Source of the DNA: Treponema sp.
GTDB lineage: Bacteria; Spirochaetota; Spirochaetia; Treponematales; Treponemataceae
Direction: 5' to 3'
Assembly (NCBI RefSeq): GCF_024696245.1
Contig: NZ_JAILGZ010000057.1
Location: 1 to 54,704 of the forward strand
DNA length: 54,704 bases
Shown: piece after piece, positions 25,399-33,579 of the stretch
How the letters are laid out: each line of letters starts with the position of its first letter
Position numbering within the stretch: position 1 is the stretch's first letter
The notes under the pieces: generated by a model
The model's database searches: none
The model's input: the letters and a program-made list of their open reading frames with translations, nothing else
What the model was told of the DNA's origin: nothing
Program-made: the position numbers and the translations under genes

Positions 25399-26706
25399 TT
25401 ATTTTTCCTTATGGCGCTTGTCCAGTTCGTTATAAACATCCTGCCAGTTAACGCCTTCCTTGTACATAAGGACGCTCATAAAGTAAAGAAGGTCAGCTGC
25501 TTCCCAGATAACATCATCTTTTGTTTCTGCTTCATCTGTAAGTTCTTCTGCTTCTTCCATTACCTTTTCACGAACCCTCTTGTCGTTAAGGGTTGCTGTA
25601 TAACTTCCAGGTTTTGGATTTGCAAAGCGTTCTGAAATTGTTCCGTAAAGACGTTCCAGTGTTGAACGTTCATCAGGGTCACTGCCAAAGCATGACCAGC
25701 TTCCTGTGTGGCAGGCTCCTCCATGAGGAATAACTGTTGCAAGAACTGTATCCCTGTCACAGTCAGCACGGAGTTTTACAACTTCAAGGAAGTGTCCTGA
25801 AGTTTCTCCCTTAGTCCAGAGACAGTTGCGGCTGCGGCTAAAGAAGGTGAGCTTGTTTGTATCAAAAGTTTTTTCAAAAGCTTCTTTGTTTGCATAGCCC
25901 ATCATCATTACCTGAGAGCTTCTTGCATCCTGGGCAATAACAGGAATCATACCCTTTTCTTTTTCAAAGTCCAGGCAGCTGATAAATGAATCTTTAAGAC
26001 TTACAGCTCCTGTGTAAAGGGCCATTCCCAGCTGAACGTCACAGCCCATTTTTTCTAACTGTGTAATCTGTTCAAGAGAGTTAACTCCACCTGCAGCAAC
26101 TACACGGCAGCTTACGGCATCACGAAGGGCCTTAACCTGTTCCATGTCTGTTCCCTGCATGCAGCCTTCTTTTTCTACACAGGTAAAGAGAAGTTCCGAT
26201 GCATATTTCTGAGCTTCTTTTGCTCCTTCAATCAGGCTTATGTTAACAGTTTCTTTCCATCCCTTTACTGCAATTTTTCCGTTAATTGCATCAACAGAAA
26301 TGATTACCCTCTGTTTTCCGATTGCAGCACAAAGTTCTTCAAGGAAAGAAACATTAAGTACAGGATCTGAATCATTTTTGCGGTCAGCGTTCCATGCAGC
26401 TGAACCAATGATTACTTTTTCTGCACCAAGAGAGATAAGCTGACGTGCTTTTTTTACGTCACGGATACCTCCTCCTACACGAACATTACCTTTATGAAGA
26501 AGAGATTTTAAAAGCTTTGTATTTGGAGTGTTACCTTTTTCGTCTGTGTTACGCATTGCAGCATCAAGGTCGATAATTGCAACTTCTCCATATTTGTTGA
26601 AGTCATTGATAAGTGCATCTGCATCATCACGCTGAAGCACCAGATCTTTTCCATTTTTAAGCTGGACAACGTGTCCGTCTTTCATATCAATTGAAGCGAT
26701 AACCAT
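25399..26706 (-). CDS. Trifunctional HisA-HisI-HisE histidine biosynthesis protein
   Basis: A 435-residue fusion. Residues 1-~240 are a HisA-type (beta-alpha)8 isomerase: ASIDMKDG and ISVDAINGK carry the two catalytic Asp, with GGIRD and AGGVNS phosphate loops. Residues ~250-340 are PRA-CH (HisI): WTKGETSG, DCDRD, GGACHTGSWSCFG. Residues ~350-435 are PRA-PH (HisE): KVMEEAEELTDEA and WEAADLLYFMSVLM. It would cover the pyrophosphohydrolase, cyclohydrolase and ProFAR-isomerase steps, which are consecutive. HisIE fusions are common; the added HisA is not. The start has a leaderless promoter. Confidence 0.88.
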   Translation of the reverse strand: MVIASIDMKDGHVVQLKNGKDLVLQRDDADALINDFNKYGEVAIIDLDAAMRNTDEKGNTPNTKLLKSLLHKGNVRVGGGIRDVKKARQLISLGAEKVIIGSAAWNADRKNDSDPVLNVSFLEELCAAIGKQRVIISVDAINGKIAVKGWKETVNISLIEGAKEAQKYASELLFTCVEKEGCMQGTDMEQVKALRDAVSCRVVAAGGVNSLEQITQLEKMGCDVQLGMALYTGAVSLKDSFISCLDFEKEKGMIPVIAQDARSSQVMMMGYANKEAFEKTFDTNKLTFFSRSRNCLWTKGETSGHFLEVVKLRADCDRDTVLATVIPHGGACHTGSWSCFGSDPDERSTLERLYGTISERFANPKPGSYTATLNDKRVREKVMEEAEELTDEAETKDDVIWEAADLLYFMSVLMYKEGVNWQDVYNELDKRHKEK

Positions 26707-26715
26707 AATACCGTA

Positions 26716-26744
26716 ATTTTACAGAAAAAAACGTGATTTGAAAA
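26716..26744 (-). promoter_or_regulatory. hisAIE promoter (leaderless)
   Basis: On the minus strand: TTTTCA (26744-26739), a 17-base spacer, TAAAAT (26721-26716), then 9 bases to the ATG at 26706. The same TTTTCA -35 and spacing as the hisD promoter. Confidence 0.55.
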
Positions 26745-26790
26745 GTAAATGTCATTACTGACTGATAAGTTTGCAGGATTATAGCATTCT

Positions 26791-26844
26791 GAACCTGATT
26801 CGGAATCTTTGCATTTTATATAGCTCAGATGCTGAATCAAGTTC
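26791..26844 (-). other. Long hairpin downstream of the beta-barrel gene
   Basis: GAACCTGATTC (26791-26801) faces GAATCAAGTTC (26834-26844), an 11-bp stem whose one imperfect position is a G-U wobble only in minus-strand RNA. An inner GCAT/ATGC can pair. No good T-run follows, so it may be a 3'-end stabiliser or a weak terminator of the beta-barrel mRNA. Confidence 0.55.
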
Positions 26845-26869
26845 ATCGTGATTATATTTTTTTATTCTG

Positions 26870-27523
26870 TTAATTCAGTTTCCATGAATATCCGGCACCA
26901 AGCTGAAGTGCTCTGAATGTTGCAATGTCACTATCGTCATCCCGAACCGGGAAAAGTCCTAAATTGTAACGGCCGTCAAGTACGATGTGTCCCGGACCTA
27001 CACTTACAAGAGCTTCAACGCCAAACAGCAGGCTTGAAAGGGAAATGGAGTCTACAGAGCCGCTGTCGCTTTGAGTAGTACCGCTAACTGTAACTTCTGA
27101 ATCACAGTCTCCCAGAATGTATCCTGCCTGGATTCCTACAAACGGAGTAAGGGCAACTGTATTCTGTGCCAGAAGGAAGTCATAGCCGAAAAGGGCTGCG
27201 AAGTTAAGGGTGTTGCAGCTGAATGTCATTTCAACGCCGTCTCCTTCAAATCCCACGACATTGTGTGCAAAACCGAATTCACCCTGAAGTACAATGTTGT
27301 TGGAGAATGTATTCTTAATAAGAAGAGTTACTCCTCCGCCGACTTCAGTTGTCGGATCTAAATTAACTCCAAAGGATTTGTAAACATCCTTTATGTCGCT
27401 GCCAAGTTCTGAGCCGACGCTGAAAGAAAGGTCTCCCCTTACGCCGATTGTAGAAATCCTTTCTGCTGTAACTGAACTTACAGCCAGAGCCATTCCCAAT
27501 GCTAATGCAATAAATTTTTTCAT
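26870..27523 (-). CDS. Small outer-membrane beta-barrel protein
   Basis: A 217-residue protein with signal peptide MKKFIALALGMALAVSSVTA. Alternating hydrophobic strands follow (VGGGVTLLIKNTFSNNIVLQ, FAALFGYDFLLA, LTPFVGIQAGYILG, IVLDGRYNLGLFPV, ALQLGAGYSWKLN), typical of an 8-10-strand outer-membrane barrel. The last strand ends with an aromatic-x-x pattern. The start at 27523 is used because AAGGAGA (27529-27535) overlaps the other candidate ATG at 27529. It has its own promoter with a consensus TTGACA. The role is unknown. Confidence 0.7.
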   Translation of the reverse strand: MKKFIALALGMALAVSSVTAERISTIGVRGDLSFSVGSELGSDIKDVYKSFGVNLDPTTEVGGGVTLLIKNTFSNNIVLQGEFGFAHNVVGFEGDGVEMTFSCNTLNFAALFGYDFLLAQNTVALTPFVGIQAGYILGDCDSEVTVSGTTQSDSGSVDSISLSSLLFGVEALVSVGPGHIVLDGRYNLGLFPVRDDDSDIATFRALQLGAGYSWKLN

Positions 27524-27559
27524 ACTCATCTCCTTAAAATAAACTTATATATGAAAAAT

Positions 27560-27587
27560 TGTATACGGCTGTAAGAAGTTCTGTCAA
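27560..27587 (-). promoter_or_regulatory. Beta-barrel gene promoter (with leader)
   Basis: On the minus strand: consensus TTGACA (27587-27582), a 16-base spacer, TATACA (27565-27560). The leader is about 30 bases with an AAGGAGA Shine-Dalgarno. Confidence 0.6.
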
Positions 27588-27631
27588 GAAAATAATAATC
27601 TGCAGCGGGAATGGTTATATTGCGTTTCAAA

Positions 27632-27660
27632 TTGAAGAAGTTGCCTAAAAAAGGTAGAAT
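27632..27660 (+). promoter_or_regulatory. ECF transporter gene promoter (leaderless)
   Basis: TTGAAG (27632-27637), a 17-base spacer, TAGAAT (27655-27660), then 7 bases to the ATG at 27668. It overlaps the upstream in-frame ATG region and so argues against a start at 27611. Confidence 0.6.
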
Positions 27661-27667
27661 GTGCCCT

Positions 27668-29803
27668 ATGTCTCTTGTGAGCCTTAAGAACGTAAACTAT
27701 AAATATCCTCAGTGCCAGACTCCTGCCCTTAAGGACATCAGTATAGAAATTAATAAGGGTGAATATATTGCCCTGGCAGGATTAAATGGCTCCGGTAAAT
27801 CAACACTGGCAAGGCTTATTGCAGGTTTTATTCAGCCTGAATCAGGAGATTTTACTGTAGAAAAAAATACTCTTCCGGGAATTGTTTTTCAGCAGCCAAA
27901 AGAACAGATTGTTGCAGGCATAGTAGAAAGGGATACCGCTTTTGGTCCCCAGAACCTTAATATGTCAAAGGCAGAGATTGAACTTCGTACTATTGAATGT
28001 CTGACTGTTGTGGGAATTGCAGATAAGGCTATGAACAGGACCTTTGAACTTTCTTTAGGACAGACTCAGCGTCTTGCATTCAGCGGCATCCTTGCACTTT
28101 TTCCATCCCTTCTTATTCTTGATGAAGTTACAGCCATGCTGGATCCTAAAGCCAGGGAAGAGCTGGTGGAATTTATAAGGCAGTGGAATGCAAAGGGACA
28201 TACTGTAATTCACGTAACCCATGATGAAGATGAAGTTTTAGCTGCAGGCAGGGTTATTGTTCTTGATAAGGGACGTAAAATCTTTGACGGCAGCAGTGAG
28301 GAATTTAAAAAGGCAGCTCCTGTTAAAGATATGCTTTTTGACAGCGGTGACCAGTGCCTTCCTTCTTCAAAAATAAATTTACAGGAGAGGGAAACAAGCC
28401 TTAAAGTAGAAAACCTTTCTTTTTCTTATGAGGGGTATGAGGTTTTTAAAAATCTTTCCTTTGAATTAAAGAAGGGCTCTCTTGTGGCATTAACAGGTCC
28501 TTCCGGCTGCGGTAAATCAACTTTATTTGAATGTCTTGCCGGTCTTAAAAAAGCAGACAGTGGCAGTATAAAAGGAAGCTGTATTCCGGCCCTTGCATTA
28601 CAGGAAAGTGAAGCTGCTTTATTTGAACGTTATGCAGCAGATGATGTAGCCTTTGGCGCAATTAATGAAGGCTTTAAAGGTAAGGAACTTGTAAGAAGGG
28701 TAAAGTCATCCATGGAACTTGCCGGCCTTAATTACAAGGAATATGGCAACCGCTCTTCCTTTAATCTTAGCGGTGGAGAAAAAAGAAAGCTTTCTATTGC
28801 AGGTATTATTGCCCTTAACAGGGATATACTTATTTTTGATGAACCTACTTCTGCCCTGGACGGAGTTTCAAGAAAGACAGTTTTAAGAACCTTAAGGCAG
28901 CTGGCTGATGAAGGAAAAACAGTTCTTTTTAGTACCCACAGAATGGAAGAAGCAGCTGCAGCAGACTGCCACATTTTATGGAAGGATTTAATTGCGACAA
29001 AGGCAGATGATAAAGCCGGTCTAGAAGCTAAAGAAGACGTAAAAACAGGCACTCAGTTAAAAAATATAGAGGCTGCATCCAATTCCCTGATATTGAATTC
29101 AATTCAAAAACTTACGGGAGTTCTGACTGCTCCTGCAAAAGTTCCATCTTCCCTTTTATCTGATAAACCGGCCTGGCTTAAGACTTTAATATTCCTCTTT
29201 TTATTTACAGCATCCCTTGCAGTTCAGTCTGTAAGTCTTTGTGCCATAATGCTGGGGCTGAATTTTATTTATGCCCTCTGTTCTTCTTTTTCTTTAAAGA
29301 AAGTATTTACTGCTTTAAGAAAGCTTCTTCCCTTTATACTTTTTTTCCTTTTACTGGAATTTATTTTTTATCCGGTAAGTAAAGGGGACTCAGAAATATT
29401 CAGATGGAAATTCATTGTTATTTCTGAATACAAAATCCTTCTTTCCGTAAAGACTTTAATCAGGGCTTTATGTTCTGTTACCTGTGTTGCTGTTTTTATA
29501 AGCTCTACCAGTGAGAGGGAAATTCTTGACGGACTTTCCGGAGTACTTCTGCCTCTGGCTAAGGCAGGAGTGCCTGTCAGGTATCTGGTTTTAGTAACCG
29601 GAATAATCTTCAGGTTTATGCCTCTGCTTCTTGACGAACTGTCGGCTATTATTAAGACTCAGATAGTCAGGGGTGCTTTTTCTCATGCAAAGGGACTAAA
29701 AAAGTTAAAGATTCTTATTCCTCTTTTTGTTCCTCTTATGCTGCAGACTTTCAGAAAGGCTCAGTTTCTGGCAGATGCTCTTACGGCAAGGTATTTTAAG
29801 TAA
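27668..29803 (+). CDS. Fused ECF transporter core: EcfA-EcfA'-EcfT in one chain
   Basis: A 711-residue protein. ATPase domain 1 (~1-230): Walker A GLNGSGKST, signature LSLGQTQRLAFSG, Walker B LLILDEVT. ATPase domain 2 (~250-455): Walker A GPSGCGKST, signature LSGGEKRKLSIAG, Walker B ILIFDEPTSALDG. The last ~200 residues are an EcfT/CbiQ-like membrane domain with several hydrophobic segments and FMPLLLDELSAIIKTQIVRG near the end. Energy-coupling-factor transporters import vitamins or metals with a separate substrate-binding S protein. No S gene is obvious next door. The start at 27668 matches both the promoter and the start of the ABC fold. Confidence 0.88.
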   Translation: MSLVSLKNVNYKYPQCQTPALKDISIEINKGEYIALAGLNGSGKSTLARLIAGFIQPESGDFTVEKNTLPGIVFQQPKEQIVAGIVERDTAFGPQNLNMSKAEIELRTIECLTVVGIADKAMNRTFELSLGQTQRLAFSGILALFPSLLILDEVTAMLDPKAREELVEFIRQWNAKGHTVIHVTHDEDEVLAAGRVIVLDKGRKIFDGSSEEFKKAAPVKDMLFDSGDQCLPSSKINLQERETSLKVENLSFSYEGYEVFKNLSFELKKGSLVALTGPSGCGKSTLFECLAGLKKADSGSIKGSCIPALALQESEAALFERYAADDVAFGAINEGFKGKELVRRVKSSMELAGLNYKEYGNRSSFNLSGGEKRKLSIAGIIALNRDILIFDEPTSALDGVSRKTVLRTLRQLADEGKTVLFSTHRMEEAAAADCHILWKDLIATKADDKAGLEAKEDVKTGTQLKNIEAASNSLILNSIQKLTGVLTAPAKVPSSLLSDKPAWLKTLIFLFLFTASLAVQSVSLCAIMLGLNFIYALCSSFSLKKVFTALRKLLPFILFFLLLEFIFYPVSKGDSEIFRWKFIVISEYKILLSVKTLIRALCSVTCVAVFISSTSEREILDGLSGVLLPLAKAGVPVRYLVLVTGIIFRFMPLLLDELSAIIKTQIVRGAFSHAKGLKKLKILIPLFVPLMLQTFRKAQFLADALTARYFK

Positions 29804-29821
29804 TTATTTAAGGGGTTAGTT

Positions 29822-30496
29822 TTGATTTTAAGTTTCTTTTCCATTCTGCTTACAGTATTTATTGCAGAGATGGGGGATAAAACTCAGCTTTTACTTGTGG
29901 CTCTTTCTTCCAGATATAAGTTAAGGGATATTGTTGCGGGAACAGCTGCTGCAATTCTGGTTTTAAATGCCCTGGCTGTTGCCCTCGGTTCTGTTGCCGG
30001 AAACCTGATTCCTTTATGGATAGTAAAGCTTACGGCCGGTCTTGTATTTTTATTATTTGCCCTTTCTTCCTTTAAAGAAGATGATGATGAAGAAGAAGAG
30101 TCTGGTGTAAAAAAATCAGGTCTGGCAATAGCTGCTGTTTTTTTTAGTTTTTTTATTGCAGAGTTTGGAGATAAAACTCAGCTTGCAGCCTTTACTTTTG
30201 GTGCCAGTGAAGGACTTTCTGTCTGCATTCCTGTATGGCTTGCCTGTTCTGCCGGTCTCTTTTTAGCAGATATGCTTGGCCTTGCCCTTTGTATTTTCCT
30301 TAAGAAAAAAGTTTCTTTATTCTTTATACATGTTCTTGCAGCCCTGCTTTTTGCCTTTTTTGGCTTTAATTCCCTTTACAGAGGCCTGGTACTTTGTCCT
30401 TACGGTCTTCCTGTGTGGAAAATATTGGCAGCTGCTGTTATAGTATTTGTACTGCTTTTTGCAGTATCTGTTTTCAGGAGAAAATCATGCAGATGA
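29822..30496 (+). CDS. GDT1/UPF0016-family cation exporter (TTG start)
   Basis: A 224-residue membrane protein with six to seven hydrophobic segments in two repeats. Each half carries the family signature E-x-G-D-K-T/S: AEMGDKTQLLLVAL near residue 15 and AEFGDKTQLAAFTF near residue 110. An acidic linker (DDDEEEE) lies between. Members export Mn2+ or exchange Ca2+/Mn2+ for protons. The TTG start at 29822 is fixed by AAGGGG at 29810-29815 and by the usual N-terminus. It is 18 bases after the ECF gene and overlaps the next gene by 10 bases. Confidence 0.85.
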   Translation: MILSFFSILLTVFIAEMGDKTQLLLVALSSRYKLRDIVAGTAAAILVLNALAVALGSVAGNLIPLWIVKLTAGLVFLLFALSSFKEDDDEEEESGVKKSGLAIAAVFFSFFIAEFGDKTQLAAFTFGASEGLSVCIPVWLACSAGLFLADMLGLALCIFLKKKVSLFFIHVLAALLFAFFGFNSLYRGLVLCPYGLPVWKILAAAVIVFVLLFAVSVFRRKSCR

Positions 30497-31839
30497 AATG
30501 GCTTGTCCTTGGTATTGCAGCAGTGATGTATTTGCTTGCAGTTGTTTTTAAGAAAAAGAGAATTTATTTTTCAAGTTTTGCAGCTTTTCTTATTATCATT
30601 CTGGGTATGATTTTTCCGGGGCAGATATTTGCCCTTCCTAAGGACCTGCTGGCTATGAATGATATTGCATCCATGAGGCTTTATGCTCCTGCCTATAGTC
30701 TGGGTACGGCAATTCCATATAATCTTATGATGATTATAGCAGGACTTATGATTATTAATGCCCTTATGGTTTATTCCAGGATTCCGGAAAAGGCTGCCAG
30801 CCTGCTGCTTTCTATTGTAAAGCTTCCTTCCCTTTCCTTAACAATGCTTTTTATTTTTACTGCAATTCTTTCTGCCTTTATGGGACCTGTTGCCGCAATG
30901 ACAGTCAGCCTGCCGGTAATTCTTTCTTTAAGTAATCAGCTTAAGTTTAATCCTGCTTTCTTTTTATTGTCCCTTGGAGCAGTTTGTATGATGGAAGCTT
31001 CTGCTTTTTACTTTGCTTCTCCAGCTTCATTTATTTTTGCAGACAGTACAGCTTTTTCCCTGGGAAATTTCTTTATTTATTCCGGTAAGATTTCCCTTTT
31101 CTTTATAGCTCAGCTCTCCCTTCTTGTTACATCCATTTTCTTCTTCATTTATTTTTCAAGAAAGCTTAAGGGCTCTTACTTTATTGCAAGGGTAAAGATT
31201 GTAAGTATTGTTCCCCTTATTCTTTACGCTGCTGTTATTGCAGTACTTATATTCTGTTCCCTTACAACTCTAAGATTTGAATGTACTTCCGGTAGTGCCG
31301 TTTTAGGAATTGCTCTGGCAGGTCTTTTGTGGTTTTTCCTCTTTGAGAAAAAGACACTTTCCGAAGTTCTGACCTTCTTAAAGGAAATGGACTGGGATAT
31401 GTTTGTTTATATTGGCGGCGTTTTTGTTATTGCAGGTGCCCTTAAAAAATCCGGCGTTTATAATGATCTGGCAGGTTTTTTACTTACAGCCTGTGGAAGT
31501 TCAAGGATTTGCATTTACTTAGTTGTATTTTTTGTATCCCTTCTTGCAGGGGCTTTTTTAGAGGGAATACCTTTTATAATCATGCTGCTTCCTGTAATAA
31601 AAATAGCAGCTGCTTCCTATGCATTTAAATCCGGCCTTCTTTCTGCTGCAATGCTGGCAGGACTTTGTTGTGGTGCTTCCCTTACTCCATTTTCTTCTGT
31701 TTCTGGTCAGTACGCCCTGGGACTTTTAAAAAGGGAATCTTATGAGATAAAAAGTCTGGACTGGATAAAGAATGTTCTTCCTGCAGGCATAATAGCAGCT
31801 GCATCTTATGGAACATTACTCTGGTTTTTGTGGAAATAA
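30487..31839 (+). CDS. Ion-transporter superfamily permease (NhaD/ArsB/SLC13-like layout)
   Basis: A 450-residue protein with about 11-12 membrane segments. The layout resembles the ion-transporter superfamily: a first half with LSAFMGPVAAMTVSLPVIL and a second half with DWDMFVYIGGVFVIAGALKKSG, GAFLEGIPFIIMLLPVI and CCGASLTPFSSVSGQYALG. The substrate (anion, Na+/H+ or dicarboxylate) cannot be read. The ATG at 30487 follows CAGGAGA inside the end of the GDT1 gene, giving a 10-base overlap, so it closes the three-gene transport operon. Confidence 0.6.
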   Translation: MQMKWLVLGIAAVMYLLAVVFKKKRIYFSSFAAFLIIILGMIFPGQIFALPKDLLAMNDIASMRLYAPAYSLGTAIPYNLMMIIAGLMIINALMVYSRIPEKAASLLLSIVKLPSLSLTMLFIFTAILSAFMGPVAAMTVSLPVILSLSNQLKFNPAFFLLSLGAVCMMEASAFYFASPASFIFADSTAFSLGNFFIYSGKISLFFIAQLSLLVTSIFFFIYFSRKLKGSYFIARVKIVSIVPLILYAAVIAVLIFCSLTTLRFECTSGSAVLGIALAGLLWFFLFEKKTLSEVLTFLKEMDWDMFVYIGGVFVIAGALKKSGVYNDLAGFLLTACGSSRICIYLVVFFVSLLAGAFLEGIPFIIMLLPVIKIAAASYAFKSGLLSAAMLAGLCCGASLTPFSSVSGQYALGLLKRESYEIKSLDWIKNVLPAGIIAAASYGTLLWFLWK

Positions 31840-31844
31840 CTTAA

Positions 31845-32246
31845 TTAAATACTGATAGATACAACAGCTCCGGCTTCCGGCATTATTCCGGCAAGTCCGT
31901 AGCTGCCTGTCTGAGCCTGGGCTGCTGCGGCAATTTCGCTTTGAATCTGCTGCTGGTACTGCTTTATAAGGGCATCCTTCTGTTCATCATTCATTCCCCC
32001 TATTTCTTCTTTTGTAAAGGAAGGGGTTTTCTTCATGTTTACAAGCTGGTTGATAAGGGTATTAAGAATGCTTACACGACTAACAGGAACGCCTCTCTGT
32101 CCTGGATCTGCTGCAATTCCGTGAACATAATCAAACTGAGAATAAATAACGGCACCAGGGCTGACCGGAACATTAAGAATTCCCCCGGAAGTATTGAAAA
32201 GAGATTTATAAGTTGATGCGTTTAAATTAATACCGTTACTAAACAT
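31845..32246 (-). CDS. Unknown small protein
   Basis: A 133-residue protein with a GAGGA Shine-Dalgarno. No signal peptide or membrane segment is seen. The middle is a helical, Lys/Glu/Gln-rich stretch (EEIGGMNDEQKDALIKQYQQ) that could form a coiled coil. The N-terminal part is Gly/Asn/Ser-rich with proline turns, and the C-terminus ends in a short hydrophobic strand (GAVVSISI). I do not recognise a family. It lies tail to tail with the permease gene, 5 bases away. Confidence 0.55.
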   Translation of the reverse strand: MFSNGINLNASTYKSLFNTSGGILNVPVSPGAVIYSQFDYVHGIAADPGQRGVPVSRVSILNTLINQLVNMKKTPSFTKEEIGGMNDEQKDALIKQYQQQIQSEIAAAAQAQTGSYGLAGIMPEAGAVVSISI

Positions 32247-32307
32247 AAGCGTATCCTCGTCATATTTAGTATCGGTATTATTTGTATTCTTATTAAGAAG
32301 TTTTTTA

Positions 32308-33579
32308 TCAATAGAACTGTTTGTTCCAGTTTTCTATTCTTGTTTTAAGGGAATCAGGCTGTTTTTTAGAATCTGTAGTTACACATTCTTCCAGATAAGG
32401 GAGAATAATTTTTTCTTTTATACTGTTCCATCTGTAAGGAAGAATATCCGGCACTACCAGATTTTTTTCTCCAGGGAGACTTCCAAGAAGCTGGCGGTAA
32501 TAAACAGGGTAGTAATTTTCGTTAGTAGCCTTTATTGAAGAAAAACCATTTGCAAGACCAAAGGTTGTTGTATCAAGCTTCATGGAAAGCTTTCTTTCTA
32601 TAAGGTGCTTTTGTGTTTTTTCGTTAAGAAGCCAGCTGATAAATACTTCTGCTTCGTTAGTGTGGCGGGTAGCTTTGTAAAGTCCAATGGAGACAATGTC
32701 ATCTTCAATAGGAATCTTGCCTTCTGCAGCAAGCCACCTGAAGTTAATGCCTTCACTCTGGCTTTCATCAAGCTTAAAGAATTCATTGCTCTTGATTGAG
32801 GCAAAAAGACTTCTTCCTGTACTGATCTGGCGGTGCTTAGGCATAAAAAGATATCTGAACTGAAAGTTTTTTTCGGTTGTAGTATCAGTGTTAAAAGTTG
32901 TAGTCCAGTTTTTCATTTGGTCTATGGTTTTGTTTACAGCCTTTTCATTCCAGATAAAGCTTCTGCCTCTTTCTGCGTAGGCGGCTCCGTTAAGCTTTGT
33001 TGCTTCGTAAAGGAAGGTGCTGTCCCATCCTGGAGCATAACCCATGGCTGTGTAAGTTCCGCTGTCATTCTTTTTGTTGAATTCAGAAGAAATCTTTTCC
33101 ATGTGCTCAAGGGTAAGGAGGTGTTCATCCTGAAGAAGATATTCATTTGCAGATGAATAGATAACCATAGGAAGGTTAAAGCTAAAAGGAATAAGGTACT
33201 GCTTGTCGTCAATAGTGCCGTACTCCAGAATCTGAGGATAAAAATCATCTTTATTTAGAAGGCCGGACTTAAACATAAAGTCCAGGGAAGCGAAGTGCTT
33301 TCTTATAGAAGAATTCATAAGCCAGCTGGCAATAACAATATCCGGCTGGAGTTCGTCAGCTGCAGGGGGAAGGGCTGCTGCAGCTTTTTCCTTGTAAACG
33401 ATTACAACTTTTGAATTATTATGACTGGCATTAAAATCTTCAGCAAAAGAGGCAAGGTCAGCTGTGTCAGTCCATACAACGAGATAATTTCTTTTATTCT
33501 GGCTGCAGCTTATAAAAGAAAAAAGTGCAGCCAGAAGGAAGAAAAACTTAAGCTTTTGCAAGTTCTTCTGCAGTGTCAT
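32308..33579 (-). CDS. Sugar ABC transporter substrate-binding lipoprotein (orphan)
   Basis: A 423-residue extracytoplasmic solute-binding protein of the MalE/UgpB-like cluster. The signal (FFFLLAALFSFISC) has a lipobox Cys near residue 26, then NYLVVWTDTADLASFAEDFN. Typical later features are LIPFSFNLPMVIYSSANEYL, SFIWNEKAVNKTIDQMKNW and AEVFISWLLNEKTQKHLIER. No permease or ATPase gene is adjacent. The start at 33579 follows a short AGG and overlaps the aminotransferase end by 32 bases, so the two are translationally coupled. Confidence 0.75.
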   Translation of the reverse strand: MTLQKNLQKLKFFFLLAALFSFISCSQNKRNYLVVWTDTADLASFAEDFNASHNNSKVVIVYKEKAAAALPPAADELQPDIVIASWLMNSSIRKHFASLDFMFKSGLLNKDDFYPQILEYGTIDDKQYLIPFSFNLPMVIYSSANEYLLQDEHLLTLEHMEKISSEFNKKNDSGTYTAMGYAPGWDSTFLYEATKLNGAAYAERGRSFIWNEKAVNKTIDQMKNWTTTFNTDTTTEKNFQFRYLFMPKHRQISTGRSLFASIKSNEFFKLDESQSEGINFRWLAAEGKIPIEDDIVSIGLYKATRHTNEAEVFISWLLNEKTQKHLIERKLSMKLDTTTFGLANGFSSIKATNENYYPVYYRQLLGSLPGEKNLVVPDILPYRWNSIKEKIILPYLEECVTTDSKKQPDSLKTRIENWNKQFY

